Shown piece after piece: positions 53,203-60,481 of a DNA stretch of 64,000 nucleotides. The notes beneath the pieces were generated by a model, which was not told the origin of the DNA, searched no databases, and saw nothing but the letters and a program-made list of their open reading frames with translations. Numbering within the stretch: the first letter of the stretch is position 1; the number at the start of each line of letters is the position of its first letter. This stretch comes from Bacillota bacterium. Its GTDB lineage: Bacteria; Bacillota; Clostridia; Acetivibrionales; DTU013. The translations under genes and the position numbers were made by a program. The stretch lies in the NCBI GenBank assembly GCA_023435305.1, contig JAEYRV010000004.1:124001-188000 (forward strand), read 5' to 3'.

Positions 53203-53439
53203 TCATTTTTTGCTGTCGACGAACCATTTGTCCTCCTCCAGCCAAAGATAGGTTTCCCTTCCGCTTATAGTGCACCTGTATCTGATACCCTGGCCGCCGG
53301 CTTTGAGAGATGCCGCCCGACGCACATCCGTCACCTTGTCCACGTCAAAGCATCTGCCGTCCTCCCATTTTATTATTAGAGGGACCTTTTTCCCGTCCTT
53401 TGTGAATTTTGCAATAACTTCAACAAATACCTTTGCCAT
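53203..53439 (-). CDS. Small uncharacterised protein coupled to the Y-family polymerase gene
   Basis: This 78-residue protein has beta-rich sequence (FVEVIAKFTKDGKKVPLIIKWEDGRCFDVDKV) and two aromatic strands at the end (TYLWLEEDKWFV). It has no motif that I recognise. GGAGGTG on the minus strand supports the start; its ATG shares one base with the stop of the polymerase gene, so the two are one transcription unit under the same SOS box. A partner or regulatory role in DNA damage tolerance is inference. Confidence 0.8.
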   Translation of the reverse strand: MAKVFVEVIAKFTKDGKKVPLIIKWEDGRCFDVDKVTDVRRAASLKAGGQGIRYRCTISGRETYLWLEEDKWFVDSKK

Positions 53440-54647
53440 TATAACACCTCCGGGTTTGCATTAAGACCGTCGCCTTTCAACAGCACAGCCCGTTGTACCG
53501 AATAGTGCCCGAAACGCGTCCTTATGCTGTCTATGCTGGTTTCGAGCTGTTCTCTGCGCGACTGCCTTTCATCGTCAAAAAAGGACTGCTGACCGCACTC
53601 GCTTTCCATCACCACATCTGTGACCCTGACACCCAGCGTTCTGATGGTTTTGGACCAGTCCCATGATTCTGCGAAAATATCAAGGGCTTTTTCTGCGATT
53701 TCCGAGGAGGTATAGCTGTAGTGTGGGAGTTTTCCCTGCCTTTCAATAAAAGTCAGGTCGTCCGATCTGATATATACCTGAACTGTCCTGCCCTTCAGAT
53801 GATGCCTTCGAAGCCTTTCTGCAACACTTTCTGCAAGTACATAGGCGAGTATTTTCACATCATTGTTACTGCGCAAATCACGCGGAGTGGTCAGTGAGTT
53901 GCCCACGCCCTTTATGCCGGGCTGGAAGTCAACTCTTGTGACAGGGGACTCGTCATATCCGTTTGCAAATATCCAGAGCGTGCGTCCCCACTGCCCGAAA
54001 TGTCTTTCCAGAAATCTCGGCGGGGCACAGGCCAGGTCGCCGATGGTGGTGATGCCTATATCGGCGAGCTTTCTGCGGGTGGATGCTCCTACATAGATCA
54101 TGTCGCCTGCTGGCAGAGACCAGATCTTTTCCTTATAATTTTCCTGGGATATCACAGTTGTTGCATCAGGTTTTTTCATGTCAGAGCCCAGCTTTGCAAA
54201 AACCTTGTTGAAGCTAACGCCAATGGATGCAGTGATACCAAGCTCAAACTCTATCCTTTTGCGCAGCTCGTCTGCGATTTGCTCTCCCGAACCGAACAGT
54301 CTGGTGCTTTCAGTCACGTCTAGCCAGTTTTCATCTATGCCGAAGGCTTCGATCAGGTTCGTGTAGTTTTCATATATTTTCCTCACCATCACTGAGAACG
54401 TGAGGTATTGCATATAATTCGGCCTGACCACCACAAGCCCCGGACATTTGGATCTGGCCTCCCATACGGCATCTCCGGCCTTAACTCCATATTCCTTGGC
54501 TATGCGGTTTTTTGCCAGAACTACGCCGTGTCTTGTCGACTGTGATCCGCACACTGCCACGGGACTACCGCGCAGCTCCGGGTTGTAGAAGCATTCCACA
54601 CTGGCGTAAAAGTTATTCAGATCGCTGTGCAGTATTACTCTGCTCAT
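53439..54647 (-). CDS. dinB: Y-family DNA polymerase (Pol IV/DinB-like)
   Basis: This translesion polymerase has 402 residues. It has the N-terminal DLNNFYASVE with catalytic Asp and the Tyr steric gate, the palm motif GIDENWLD (Asp-Glu pair), an HhH region (LADIGITTIGDLACAP) and a little-finger domain. AsnTrp after the Asp-Glu pair departs from the usual Ala-Phe/Tyr. The chosen start (MSRVILHSD) has AGGTGAT before it; a 25-residue upstream extension crosses the operator and is unlikely. A LexA-type box and promoter lie upstream. Confidence 0.92.
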   Translation of the reverse strand: MSRVILHSDLNNFYASVECFYNPELRGSPVAVCGSQSTRHGVVLAKNRIAKEYGVKAGDAVWEARSKCPGLVVVRPNYMQYLTFSVMVRKIYENYTNLIEAFGIDENWLDVTESTRLFGSGEQIADELRKRIEFELGITASIGVSFNKVFAKLGSDMKKPDATTVISQENYKEKIWSLPAGDMIYVGASTRRKLADIGITTIGDLACAPPRFLERHFGQWGRTLWIFANGYDESPVTRVDFQPGIKGVGNSLTTPRDLRSNNDVKILAYVLAESVAERLRRHHLKGRTVQVYIRSDDLTFIERQGKLPHYSYTSSEIAEKALDIFAESWDWSKTIRTLGVRVTDVVMESECGQQSFFDDERQSRREQLETSIDSIRTRFGHYSVQRAVLLKGDGLNANPEVL

Positions 54648-54715
54648 GTAAATATCACCTGGGTTTCCCATCTGTATTGCAGTTGAGGCTATTAATAGTA
54701 TATGCAGTTCTAAAA

Positions 54716-54729
54716 CGAACATGTGTTCG
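54716..54729. promoter_or_regulatory. LexA (SOS) box of the Pol IV gene
   Basis: CGAACATGTGTTCG matches the Gram-positive LexA consensus CGAAC-4-GTTCG perfectly. It lies just downstream of the minus-strand promoter. Confidence 0.9.
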
Positions 54730-54737
54730 TAATATAA

Positions 54738-54766
54738 TTATAATACCGTTCGGGTACATATGTAAA
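54738..54766 (-). promoter_or_regulatory. Promoter of the Pol IV gene
   Basis: On the minus strand TTTACA (plus 54761-54766) and TATAAT (plus 54738-54743) are separated by 17 nt. The predicted transcript start falls at the edge of the LexA box. Confidence 0.7.
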
Positions 54767-54845
54767 GAGCAAACTTTTCCAGAAAGAATCTCTTTTGTTT
54801 TAATTAATATGGCCGGATCAACAGAACCATACATCTGAAAAATAC

Positions 54846-54882
54846 ATGAAAAATGCCTCCGACGGACGAGCTGGAGGCATCT
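54846..54882 (-). terminator. Terminator of the YcaQ-like gene
   Basis: On the minus strand ATGCCTCC pairs perfectly with GGAGGCAT (plus 54873-54880 and 54853-54860) and is followed by a short T run. Confidence 0.75.
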
Positions 54883-54906
54883 TTGATGTCATTTATTATA
54901 TACTGG

Positions 54907-56172
54907 CTAAACATCGCGGATCAAATCGAGCATAGTAGGATTCAGGTCCTCACCGGGTTCGATTCTGTTTGCGCCGAGATATCCGGCGAATCGCCTGAAA
55001 CATTTGACCAGTGCATGTTGTAATGATTTAGTCTGTTTGACTCCGCTTTCACACCACCAGTTTTTTACTGTCAAGGTCTTTGTTTTTTTGTCATAGGAGG
55101 GCTCAAACCTGCCGATGAACCTATCTCCATAAAGCACAGGCAATACGTAGTAGCCAAATTTTCTTTCCGACTCCGGCTTGTAGACCTCCCAGCGGTAATC
55201 AAAATCGAACAGCTCGCTTATCATCCGGCGATCCCACAGCATATTGTCAAGAGGCGCCAATATCCTGGCCTCGGGTTTTCGGGAACGTGCCGGTATATTT
55301 GCAGCGGATTGGGAAGAAGTGCCGTCGGAAGTATTGGAAAGCACATTTTCCATAGTATTCTGATCCTTGCTTCTGATATAAAAAGGAACATTAACTCCTT
55401 CTACGGCGATTTCAGACAGTATCCCGGCCGAAAGCAGCCTTTGTATGCTTTGGAGCCTTTCAGGTGTCTTTGTTTCAGGTATTTCGAGCCATGCATCTCC
55501 GGGCTTTGACCACAATAATCCGACGCCTCCTATCCTGCGGCATATGCGCCAGTCCCTGTATTGCTCAAAGGTCTCGTTGGGATCGGGCGTGTTCAGCAGT
55601 TCTGTCGGCAGGTACCGGCAGGCAAAATCATAATATTTTCTTGTGTTGACCTTGTGGTGGATTATGACCTCGCCCCAGAACCACATGCTTTCCAAAGCGG
55701 CGCGGGACACTCTTGTGGGACCCCAGGGCCAATTGACGGATTCATCGTATTGGAGGTCGATGGAGGACAGGGGACCGCGCGTGTTGATTTCTTTTCTTAT
55801 CAGAGGGAGATAGGGGAGGATGGGCCTGTCTTCCGAACAAAGCCTTTCAAGGTTAGAGGCTCTGTATCTGCTGAAATAAGGCCAGTCTGAAGTAGTGTAG
55901 ATGGACATCACCTTATCCCATCCATCAACAAGCTTTCTGTCCTTATACAGCAGCTCTTCAAGCATGTGTGGCTTGAATCCGTCGATCCTTGACTGCAGAA
56001 CAAGCTCCTGGTTATGACCGACTATATTAAGCGGGTCGAATTGTATACAGCCCACACGTTTCAAGTATTCCAGTATGCCTTCTTTGCCCTTTGAGAAACC
56101 GGAGCCTGACAATCCGTGATAGGACACCAGGAATCTGCGGGCTTGTTCTTTAGTAATAGAAATGGTTCTCAT
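54907..56172 (-). CDS. YcaQ/AlkX-like DNA glycosylase (winged-helix family)
   Basis: The 421-residue product is of the AlkZ/YcaQ superfamily that unhooks interstrand crosslinks and alkylated bases. The N-terminal part has CIQFDPLNIVGHNQELVLQSR with the catalytic Q-phi-D triplet at Gln44-Phe45-Asp46, which is the YcaQ (AlkX) form and not the Q-phi-Q of AlkZ. Winged-helix repeats and the conserved PLDNMLWDR follow. The start at 56172 is set by AGAGGTT. A LexA-like box lies inside its promoter. It is transcribed towards the Pol IV gene, with a terminator in between. Confidence 0.87.
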   Translation of the reverse strand: MRTISITKEQARRFLVSYHGLSGSGFSKGKEGILEYLKRVGCIQFDPLNIVGHNQELVLQSRIDGFKPHMLEELLYKDRKLVDGWDKVMSIYTTSDWPYFSRYRASNLERLCSEDRPILPYLPLIRKEINTRGPLSSIDLQYDESVNWPWGPTRVSRAALESMWFWGEVIIHHKVNTRKYYDFACRYLPTELLNTPDPNETFEQYRDWRICRRIGGVGLLWSKPGDAWLEIPETKTPERLQSIQRLLSAGILSEIAVEGVNVPFYIRSKDQNTMENVLSNTSDGTSSQSAANIPARSRKPEARILAPLDNMLWDRRMISELFDFDYRWEVYKPESERKFGYYVLPVLYGDRFIGRFEPSYDKKTKTLTVKNWWCESGVKQTKSLQHALVKCFRRFAGYLGANRIEPGEDLNPTMLDLIRDV

Positions 56173-56204
56173 AAATAACCTCTCAAATTTGTAGTCCATA
56201 TAAC

Positions 56205-56233
56205 AGTATACACGAACAGATGTTCTAACGCAA
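56205..56233 (-). promoter_or_regulatory. Promoter of the YcaQ-like gene
   Basis: On the minus strand TTGCGT (plus 56228-56233) and TATACT (plus 56205-56210) are separated by exactly 17 nt. The whole LexA box is inside the spacer. Confidence 0.75.
56213..56226. promoter_or_regulatory. LexA (SOS) box of the YcaQ-like gene
   Basis: CGAACAGATGTTCT matches CGAAC-4-GTTCG except at the last base. It lies between the -35 and -10 elements of the promoter, an ideal repressor position. Confidence 0.82.
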
Positions 56234-56398
56234 GGACGTAATACTCTGACGTGTGTTATCAGCTTTCAGTTGAAAAGCTGAGCATTCCATATTAACAAAT
56301 TATGTCGGATTATGTTATATTAGATTTGTAGGGCATTCAACAAAGAGGCGTATTCAGATAGTTGTGGACATAATACATCAGAGGAGCGGAGAACTTAT

Positions 56399-57754
56399 AT
56401 GAGTAAAACAACAGAAGGAAAAAGAAAAGAACGGGCAAAAACCAAAAAATCAGCAGGAAGAATTATCGGAACGATAATAATTGTCCTTTTGATCCTGCCT
56501 CTTTTGCTTGCCGGGTTGCTGTACCTTTATGTCAGCGTTGCGGATTTTGTGTATGATGATCCTGAGCAGGTGGTCTCAAATAGTTTACCCATGACATTTT
56601 CACAGAGAAATTCATTTGATGCCGGCAGCATGACACAAACAATGTATTTTGACAAAGCGGATATATACTATCTGACGCGAAATGTAATGCCTGATCTTCA
56701 CATGACAGAATCACTATACATCAATGCATACAGGTTTGCACTTGAAGATTCGGCAGTTTATGTACAGGGAAAGGCATACGGTATCAATGTACCTGTTAAG
56801 ATCGATGTGGATTTGCGATGGGAAAACAGCAGTCCGATCATAAGCATAAAGGGTGCATCCCTGGGAAGCCTGCAGATCCCGCTGCCCTTAAAGACACTCG
56901 CAGAAAAATTCGAGATTTCTCTTGAATACCCATTTTCCCTGGACGAAATACAACTGCTTCAGAAGGCAGAAGGTCTTCGGATCGAAGATGGACTGATGAA
57001 AGCCGTGCTGCCTGTAGACAAGTATATCGCTGCAGAGGGCATGGATGCCTGGCTGTACCTTAAGCCTGCACTGATATATATGGACGAAGAGGATGATATG
57101 GGCAAGCTGGTGGAAAGCTACAAGAGCAACTGGATGGATGATGACTACGAAAGCGAACAGCTTAAGGAGTATGTGAAGAAATTCCAGAGCGATCCCGAAG
57201 AGTATCAGAGGCTCAAGGTAAGGATGCTGGCTGCCGGGCCTTCAAAAGTGGCGGACGGATACTTTGGAGCAGCTGATTACAATGAAGATTTAATGTCACG
57301 CTATTATCCCGGGATAACAAGGGAAGCCGTGGAACAACTTCGTAAAGACTTGCCGTATGAGAAAAACTACAATTTTCTCAAGAATTATGCCCTGGATATA
57401 GATGCAAAATTCGGAAGTGAAACCATTACGATAAAGAAAGGTGAATTCGTATACAAAAAAGGCGGCGAGGCGCTGGATATGAAGAGCCTTTATGCAGATG
57501 TGCCCGGGGTCGATGCTATTTTTTCCGAGGGGACAAAATACTGTGCGGTCCTTGCTGCAGGAGCAGATTCGACGCAGAAGATAGGCCGCATAGCTTATTC
57601 CGCCTGCACAGCCTTCAAATATCCCAGCGGACGCTGCATGATAGTCTGCCAGAAGGACAGGAAGCTCCATTATACAGAAATAACGCCGGAGGAGTATGAT
57701 GACCTGGAAAGCGGCAAAACGGAGTTTTATGTTGTAGCGATAATTGACAGGTAG
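56399..57754 (+). CDS. Unrecognised membrane-anchored protein
   Basis: The 451-residue product has a basic N-terminus (KGKRKERAKTKKS type), one membrane helix (about residues 22-47) and a large extracellular part of about 400 residues. No cysteine cluster, protease or binding motif was recognised. Repeated aromatic/acidic stretches (DDPEQ, YMDEEDDMGKLVESYKSNWMDDDYESEQ) suggest a mixed alpha/beta surface domain. GGAGCGGAG lies before ATG 56399. It is a single gene ending in a bidirectional terminator, next to the cotJ cluster. A role in the spore envelope or cell surface cannot be claimed from sequence. Confidence 0.85.
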   Translation: MSKTTEGKRKERAKTKKSAGRIIGTIIIVLLILPLLLAGLLYLYVSVADFVYDDPEQVVSNSLPMTFSQRNSFDAGSMTQTMYFDKADIYYLTRNVMPDLHMTESLYINAYRFALEDSAVYVQGKAYGINVPVKIDVDLRWENSSPIISIKGASLGSLQIPLPLKTLAEKFEISLEYPFSLDEIQLLQKAEGLRIEDGLMKAVLPVDKYIAAEGMDAWLYLKPALIYMDEEDDMGKLVESYKSNWMDDDYESEQLKEYVKKFQSDPEEYQRLKVRMLAAGPSKVADGYFGAADYNEDLMSRYYPGITREAVEQLRKDLPYEKNYNFLKNYALDIDAKFGSETITIKKGEFVYKKGGEALDMKSLYADVPGVDAIFSEGTKYCAVLAAGADSTQKIGRIAYSACTAFKYPSGRCMIVCQKDRKLHYTEITPEEYDDLESGKTEFYVVAIIDR

Positions 57755-57789
57755 GCATTCGGAAAACGCCTGGGTGTTTGATGAAAGAA

Positions 57790-57827
57790 TAAAACTCGCC
57801 AGTTTTCAAACAATGGCGAGTTTTTTG
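57790..57827. terminator. Bidirectional terminator between the anchored-protein gene and cotJC
   Basis: ACTCGCCA (57794-57801) pairs with TGGCGAGT (57814-57821). It has T residues on one side and A residues on the other, so it can serve both converging genes. Confidence 0.88.
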
Positions 57828-57841
57828 TATAATTTCGAAGC

Positions 57842-58534
57842 TTATTTCTTCTGATATGCAGGACTGATATCAGCAGTTGGATTGGCGTTTGATAAGGGAC
57901 TGGCGTTAGAGAAAGGACTTGCGTTCGCAGCCGGGCTGACTTCCGCATATTCTGGTTTCTTCATATAGAATGGCCTTTCATTGAGCTTCTCTTGCACTAT
58001 GCGCAATGCTTCGCCAAAGCGCTGGAAGTGAACTACCTCGCGTTCTCTAAGGAACCGCAGCGGATCGATGACATCAGGGTCGTCAGTCATATTTATCAGG
58101 TTTTCATACGTAGCGCGAGCTTTCTGCTCGGCTGCCAGATCTTCGACCAGATCTGCGATGGGGTCACCCTTTGAAGCAATGTATGCCGCCGTGAAAGGCA
58201 CGCCGCTGGCATTTACAGGATAAACAGCCCTGTCATGGTCGGAGAAATAACCGCCGAGGCCCTCTTTTTCCAGGATCTTTGCCGGGACGCCCTTTGTCAG
58301 CTGATGCACGATGGAACCCACTATTTCAAGATGGGCCAACTCCTCCGTTCCTATATCATTAAGTGTAGCCTTTGCCACTTCTGTCGGCATACTGAAGCGC
58401 TGACTCAGATATCTGATAGAAGCAGCAAGCTCTCCATCAGGGCCGCCGTACTGAGTTATTACATATTTGGCGAGTTTTGGATTACAATTTTTTATTTTAA
58501 CCGGATATTCCAGTTTTTTTTCGTAGACCCACAT
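57842..58534 (-). CDS. cotJC: Spore coat protein CotJC, manganese catalase family
   Basis: This 230-residue four-helix ferritin-like protein is of the Mn-catalase family. It has the Glu/His pattern of the dimetal site (GTEELAHLEIVGSIVHQL, EVVHFQRFGEALR). The C-terminal tail is repetitive (ASPFSNASPLSNANP). In other spore formers it is an inner coat component made in the mother cell. AAAGGAGG supports the start at 58534. It is the last gene of cotJA-cotJB-cotJC. Confidence 0.95.
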   Translation of the reverse strand: MWVYEKKLEYPVKIKNCNPKLAKYVITQYGGPDGELAASIRYLSQRFSMPTEVAKATLNDIGTEELAHLEIVGSIVHQLTKGVPAKILEKEGLGGYFSDHDRAVYPVNASGVPFTAAYIASKGDPIADLVEDLAAEQKARATYENLINMTDDPDVIDPLRFLREREVVHFQRFGEALRIVQEKLNERPFYMKKPEYAEVSPAANASPFSNASPLSNANPTADISPAYQKK

Positions 58535-58574
58535 TTACAAAACCTCCTTTATCAGTAATTTGCTTTGGGACATA

Positions 58575-58820
58575 TCAGGCTTCCCAGGGCCACGGGCTCT
58601 CTATCCAGGGCCATGGAAAGGAATTGCTGGCACCGGCCGTGATCGGACCGTACATACTTTCATAATTATCCCTTAGAAGCCTGGCTTGCTGTGCAGTGTT
58701 CACAAAAATCATAAGGGCTTTCTGGTCATACGGATGGGTATTAAGGTAAAGATTCAGCTCTATTGCCATAAAATCTAACGCCATTATTTCCTTCAGCATT
58801 TTATCGCGTGCGTCGATCAT
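58575..58820 (-). CDS. cotJB: Spore coat protein CotJB
   Basis: This 81-residue helical protein has the family core MLKEIMALDFMAIELNLYLNTHPYD and a proline/tryptophan-rich end (FPWPWIESPWPWEA). GGAGGTG on the minus strand selects the start at 58820; the frame extends upstream without support. It lies 40 bp before cotJC. Confidence 0.92.
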   Translation of the reverse strand: MIDARDKMLKEIMALDFMAIELNLYLNTHPYDQKALMIFVNTAQQARLLRDNYESMYGPITAGASNSFPWPWIESPWPWEA

Positions 58821-58861
58821 ACAAACACCTCCATTCAAATCATCAAATAACCGGGCAGTTG

Positions 58862-59200
58862 TCATCCGTCATACGAATAAGCGGGATCAGCGCCGTATGG
58901 CCTGTCGAGCTCCGGAAATATGGTGCCCTGTTTGAGGCCAAGCATCGGTGGATAAAGACAGCAAAGACATTGAAAGGGCACATATGCATGTGCCAATCTT
59001 GCTCCGATAATCGGCGGGGGATTATAATATTGCAATTTGCACATATTGAAATCATCGCAGGATATCGTCTGGACTTCGGCTGCCTCAGCCGCATTGGACA
59101 CTTTGGCGGCATTTTCCGCATTTGCCGCATTGGCTGTATTTGCTGTATTTGCCGCCGGAAGGTTTTCGTATGCTGACGGCATCACATTATTACCTAACAT
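58862..59200 (-). CDS. cotJA: Spore coat protein CotJA
   Basis: This 112-residue protein has the family C-terminal half LAHAYVPFQCLCCLYPPMLGLKQGTIFPELDRPYG. Its N-terminal third is an Asn/Ala-rich run (residues about 16-42) of repeated NTAN/NAAN type and is not usual for the family. GGAGGGAG lies 7 bases before the start. It is the first gene of the operon; a sigma-E -10-like TATACAAA lies upstream, but no clear -35 was seen. Confidence 0.88.
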   Translation of the reverse strand: MLGNNVMPSAYENLPAANTANTANAANAENAAKVSNAAEAAEVQTISCDDFNMCKLQYYNPPPIIGARLAHAYVPFQCLCCLYPPMLGLKQGTIFPELDRPYGADPAYSYDG

Positions 59201-59455
59201 CAGGCTCCCTCCAATACACTTTTTGTATATATTATTCTTGTTTACATAAAAATGTTCAAATAACGTGTAAATTATGTGTTATCACCAGTCTGATCGAAAT
59301 AGTATGATTTTTGGTATAAGCCGTGTAGCTTGTTATATGGCAAGAGATGTCATAATGATGAATAATTAAACCAGGCAGAAGCATCAGAGTGTGTGAGAGG
59401 CTGTATTATTAAGAGTATAGAGTTTTATCCGATTAAAATTAATCTTTAGAAAATC

Positions 59456-59641
59456 CACTTGGATGAAATTTCAAGTAGGGGCAGCGAATTTACTATACTA
59501 AAGTGACATAACACAGTGTATGACTAGTTATGTATCCTAAACATGGAATAATTACAACAAAACAAGTAGTTTTCCTGCCCCTACTTGAAATTTCATCCAG
59601 TTAGACTAAGGCATGCTGCCCCTACTTGAAATTTCATCCAA
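59456..59641. mobile_element. Copy B of the dispersed non-coding element
   Basis: It has a single unit (59456-59485), a 96-bp core (59486-59581) and two further 41-bp units in inverted orientation (59573-59641, spaced by AGACTAAGGCATG). The core is the reverse complement of the core at 606-701 (about 67 of 96 positions by hand, no gaps). The order array, core, inverted single unit is therefore the same as in copy A, read from the other strand; only the number of array units differs (2 against about 11). Confidence 0.75.
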
Positions 59642-59734
59642 GCAACAAGAATCTTGTGAGGTTAAATCGTACATCTTATTCTATAGGCTGAGTTCTATAG
59701 TTAGTTACACCCGGAGTGGATTTTACTTTTAAAA

Positions 59735-59845
59735 TTTACTTTAGTCGGCTTGGGCGCCGGCTAAGGGACAGTTGGACACCATTTGTGCAGGTTGGACGCT
59801 TGCGGTCACCGGTTGGGCTCCTGTTAAACGTTAGTTGACCGCGGG
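59735..59845 (+). other. GC-rich paired segment in the gap before rpsO
   Basis: Two possible stems are seen in this 600-bp gap: TTTAGTCGGC with GCCGGCTAAG (about 59732-59764), and GCGGTCA with TGACCGC (about 59804-59843). No T run, reading frame or known RNA family was recognised. The stretch 59201-59455 shows nothing I can support. Confidence 0.35.
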
Positions 59846-59870
59846 TATTTCACAAACAGCAAATAAATTA

Positions 59871-59899
59871 TTTACTTTATGGAAATAATATGTTAGAAT
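59871..59899 (+). promoter_or_regulatory. Promoter of rpsO
   Basis: TTTACT (59871-59876) and TAGAAT (59894-59899) are 17 nt apart. They give an 85-nt leader before rpsO that contains a possible stem (GGTTATTGG with CCAACTACC), which might be an S15 autoregulatory site. Confidence 0.6.
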
Positions 59900-59991
59900 A
59901 CTTCAGTGCGACTATACAACCATCTGCTCGGTTATTGGACACTCCGACCAACTACCTGGCTCATGGCGCTAAAAAACAAGGAGGCAGTAAA

Positions 59992-60255
59992 ATGTTAAAG
60001 GAAAAGAAAACAGAGATCATTGAAGCATACAAGCTTCATGAGGGCGACACAGGATCGCCGGAAGTACAGATCGCCATCCTCACAGAGAGGATTAACCATC
60101 TGAACGAGCATCTGAAGGATCACAAGAAGGATCACCATTCAAGAAGGGGTCTTTTGAAGATGGTCGGACAGAGAAGAGGATTGCTGAATTATCTTATGGA
60201 AAAGGATATCGCAAGGTATCGTGCCATAATCGAAAAACTCAATCTTAGAAAATAA
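59992..60255 (+). CDS. rpsO: 30S ribosomal protein S15
   Basis: This 87-residue helical rRNA-binding protein has the universal features: HEGDTGSPEVQIAILTERINHLNEHLKDHKKDHHSRRGLL, then MVGQRRGLLNYL. AAGGAGG selects ATG 59992; upstream in-frame codons belong to the leader. The rpsO-pnp order is near universal. A terminator follows. Confidence 0.98.
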   Translation: MLKEKKTEIIEAYKLHEGDTGSPEVQIAILTERINHLNEHLKDHKKDHHSRRGLLKMVGQRRGLLNYLMEKDIARYRAIIEKLNLRK

Positions 60256-60257
60256 TA

Positions 60258-60286
60258 TTGAGCGGGGTTTCCCGCTCATTATTTTT
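60258..60286 (+). terminator. Rho-independent terminator after rpsO
   Basis: GAGCGGG (60260-60266) pairs with CCCGCTC (60271-60277) around a 4-nt loop, followed by ATTATTTTT. Confidence 0.85.
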
Positions 60287-60299
60287 ACATATGGTGTAA

Positions 60300-60470
60300 T
60301 AATAACATTAAGGGAAACCTTAAAATAAACTACTGCTGACGGAATGACTGCCGCAGTGAACAGAGAACAGAGACCAGTGTCCGCAAAATGATTTCCCGGA
60401 CGCTTTACGGCCGCTGGTGTCCGTTTTCTGTAACAACTGCCTCTGTATTCCTCATGCAGAATAACAAAAG
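60300..60470 (+). promoter_or_regulatory. Structured leader of pnp
   Basis: An AAGG-GAAA-CCTT tetraloop hairpin (about 60311-60322) is seen. A larger fold has ACAGAGAAC (from about 60361) pairing with GTTTTCTGT (to about 60433), the pair CCAG/CTGG inside it, and an inner hairpin GTGTCCG with CGGACGC. In other bacteria the pnp leader is a stem cut by RNase III for autoregulation; that role here is inference. Confidence 0.5.
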
Positions 60471-60481
60471 GAGGCATTTTA

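Noticed and set aside
54512..54838. 108-residue rightward frame across the Pol IV promoter
   Set aside because: It lies on the opposite strand to the gene start and LexA box, with no ribosome-binding site.
59890..59991. N-terminal extension of S15
   Set aside because: The upstream codons lie in the transcribed leader; AAGGAGG directly before ATG 59992 and the family's N-terminus fix the start.
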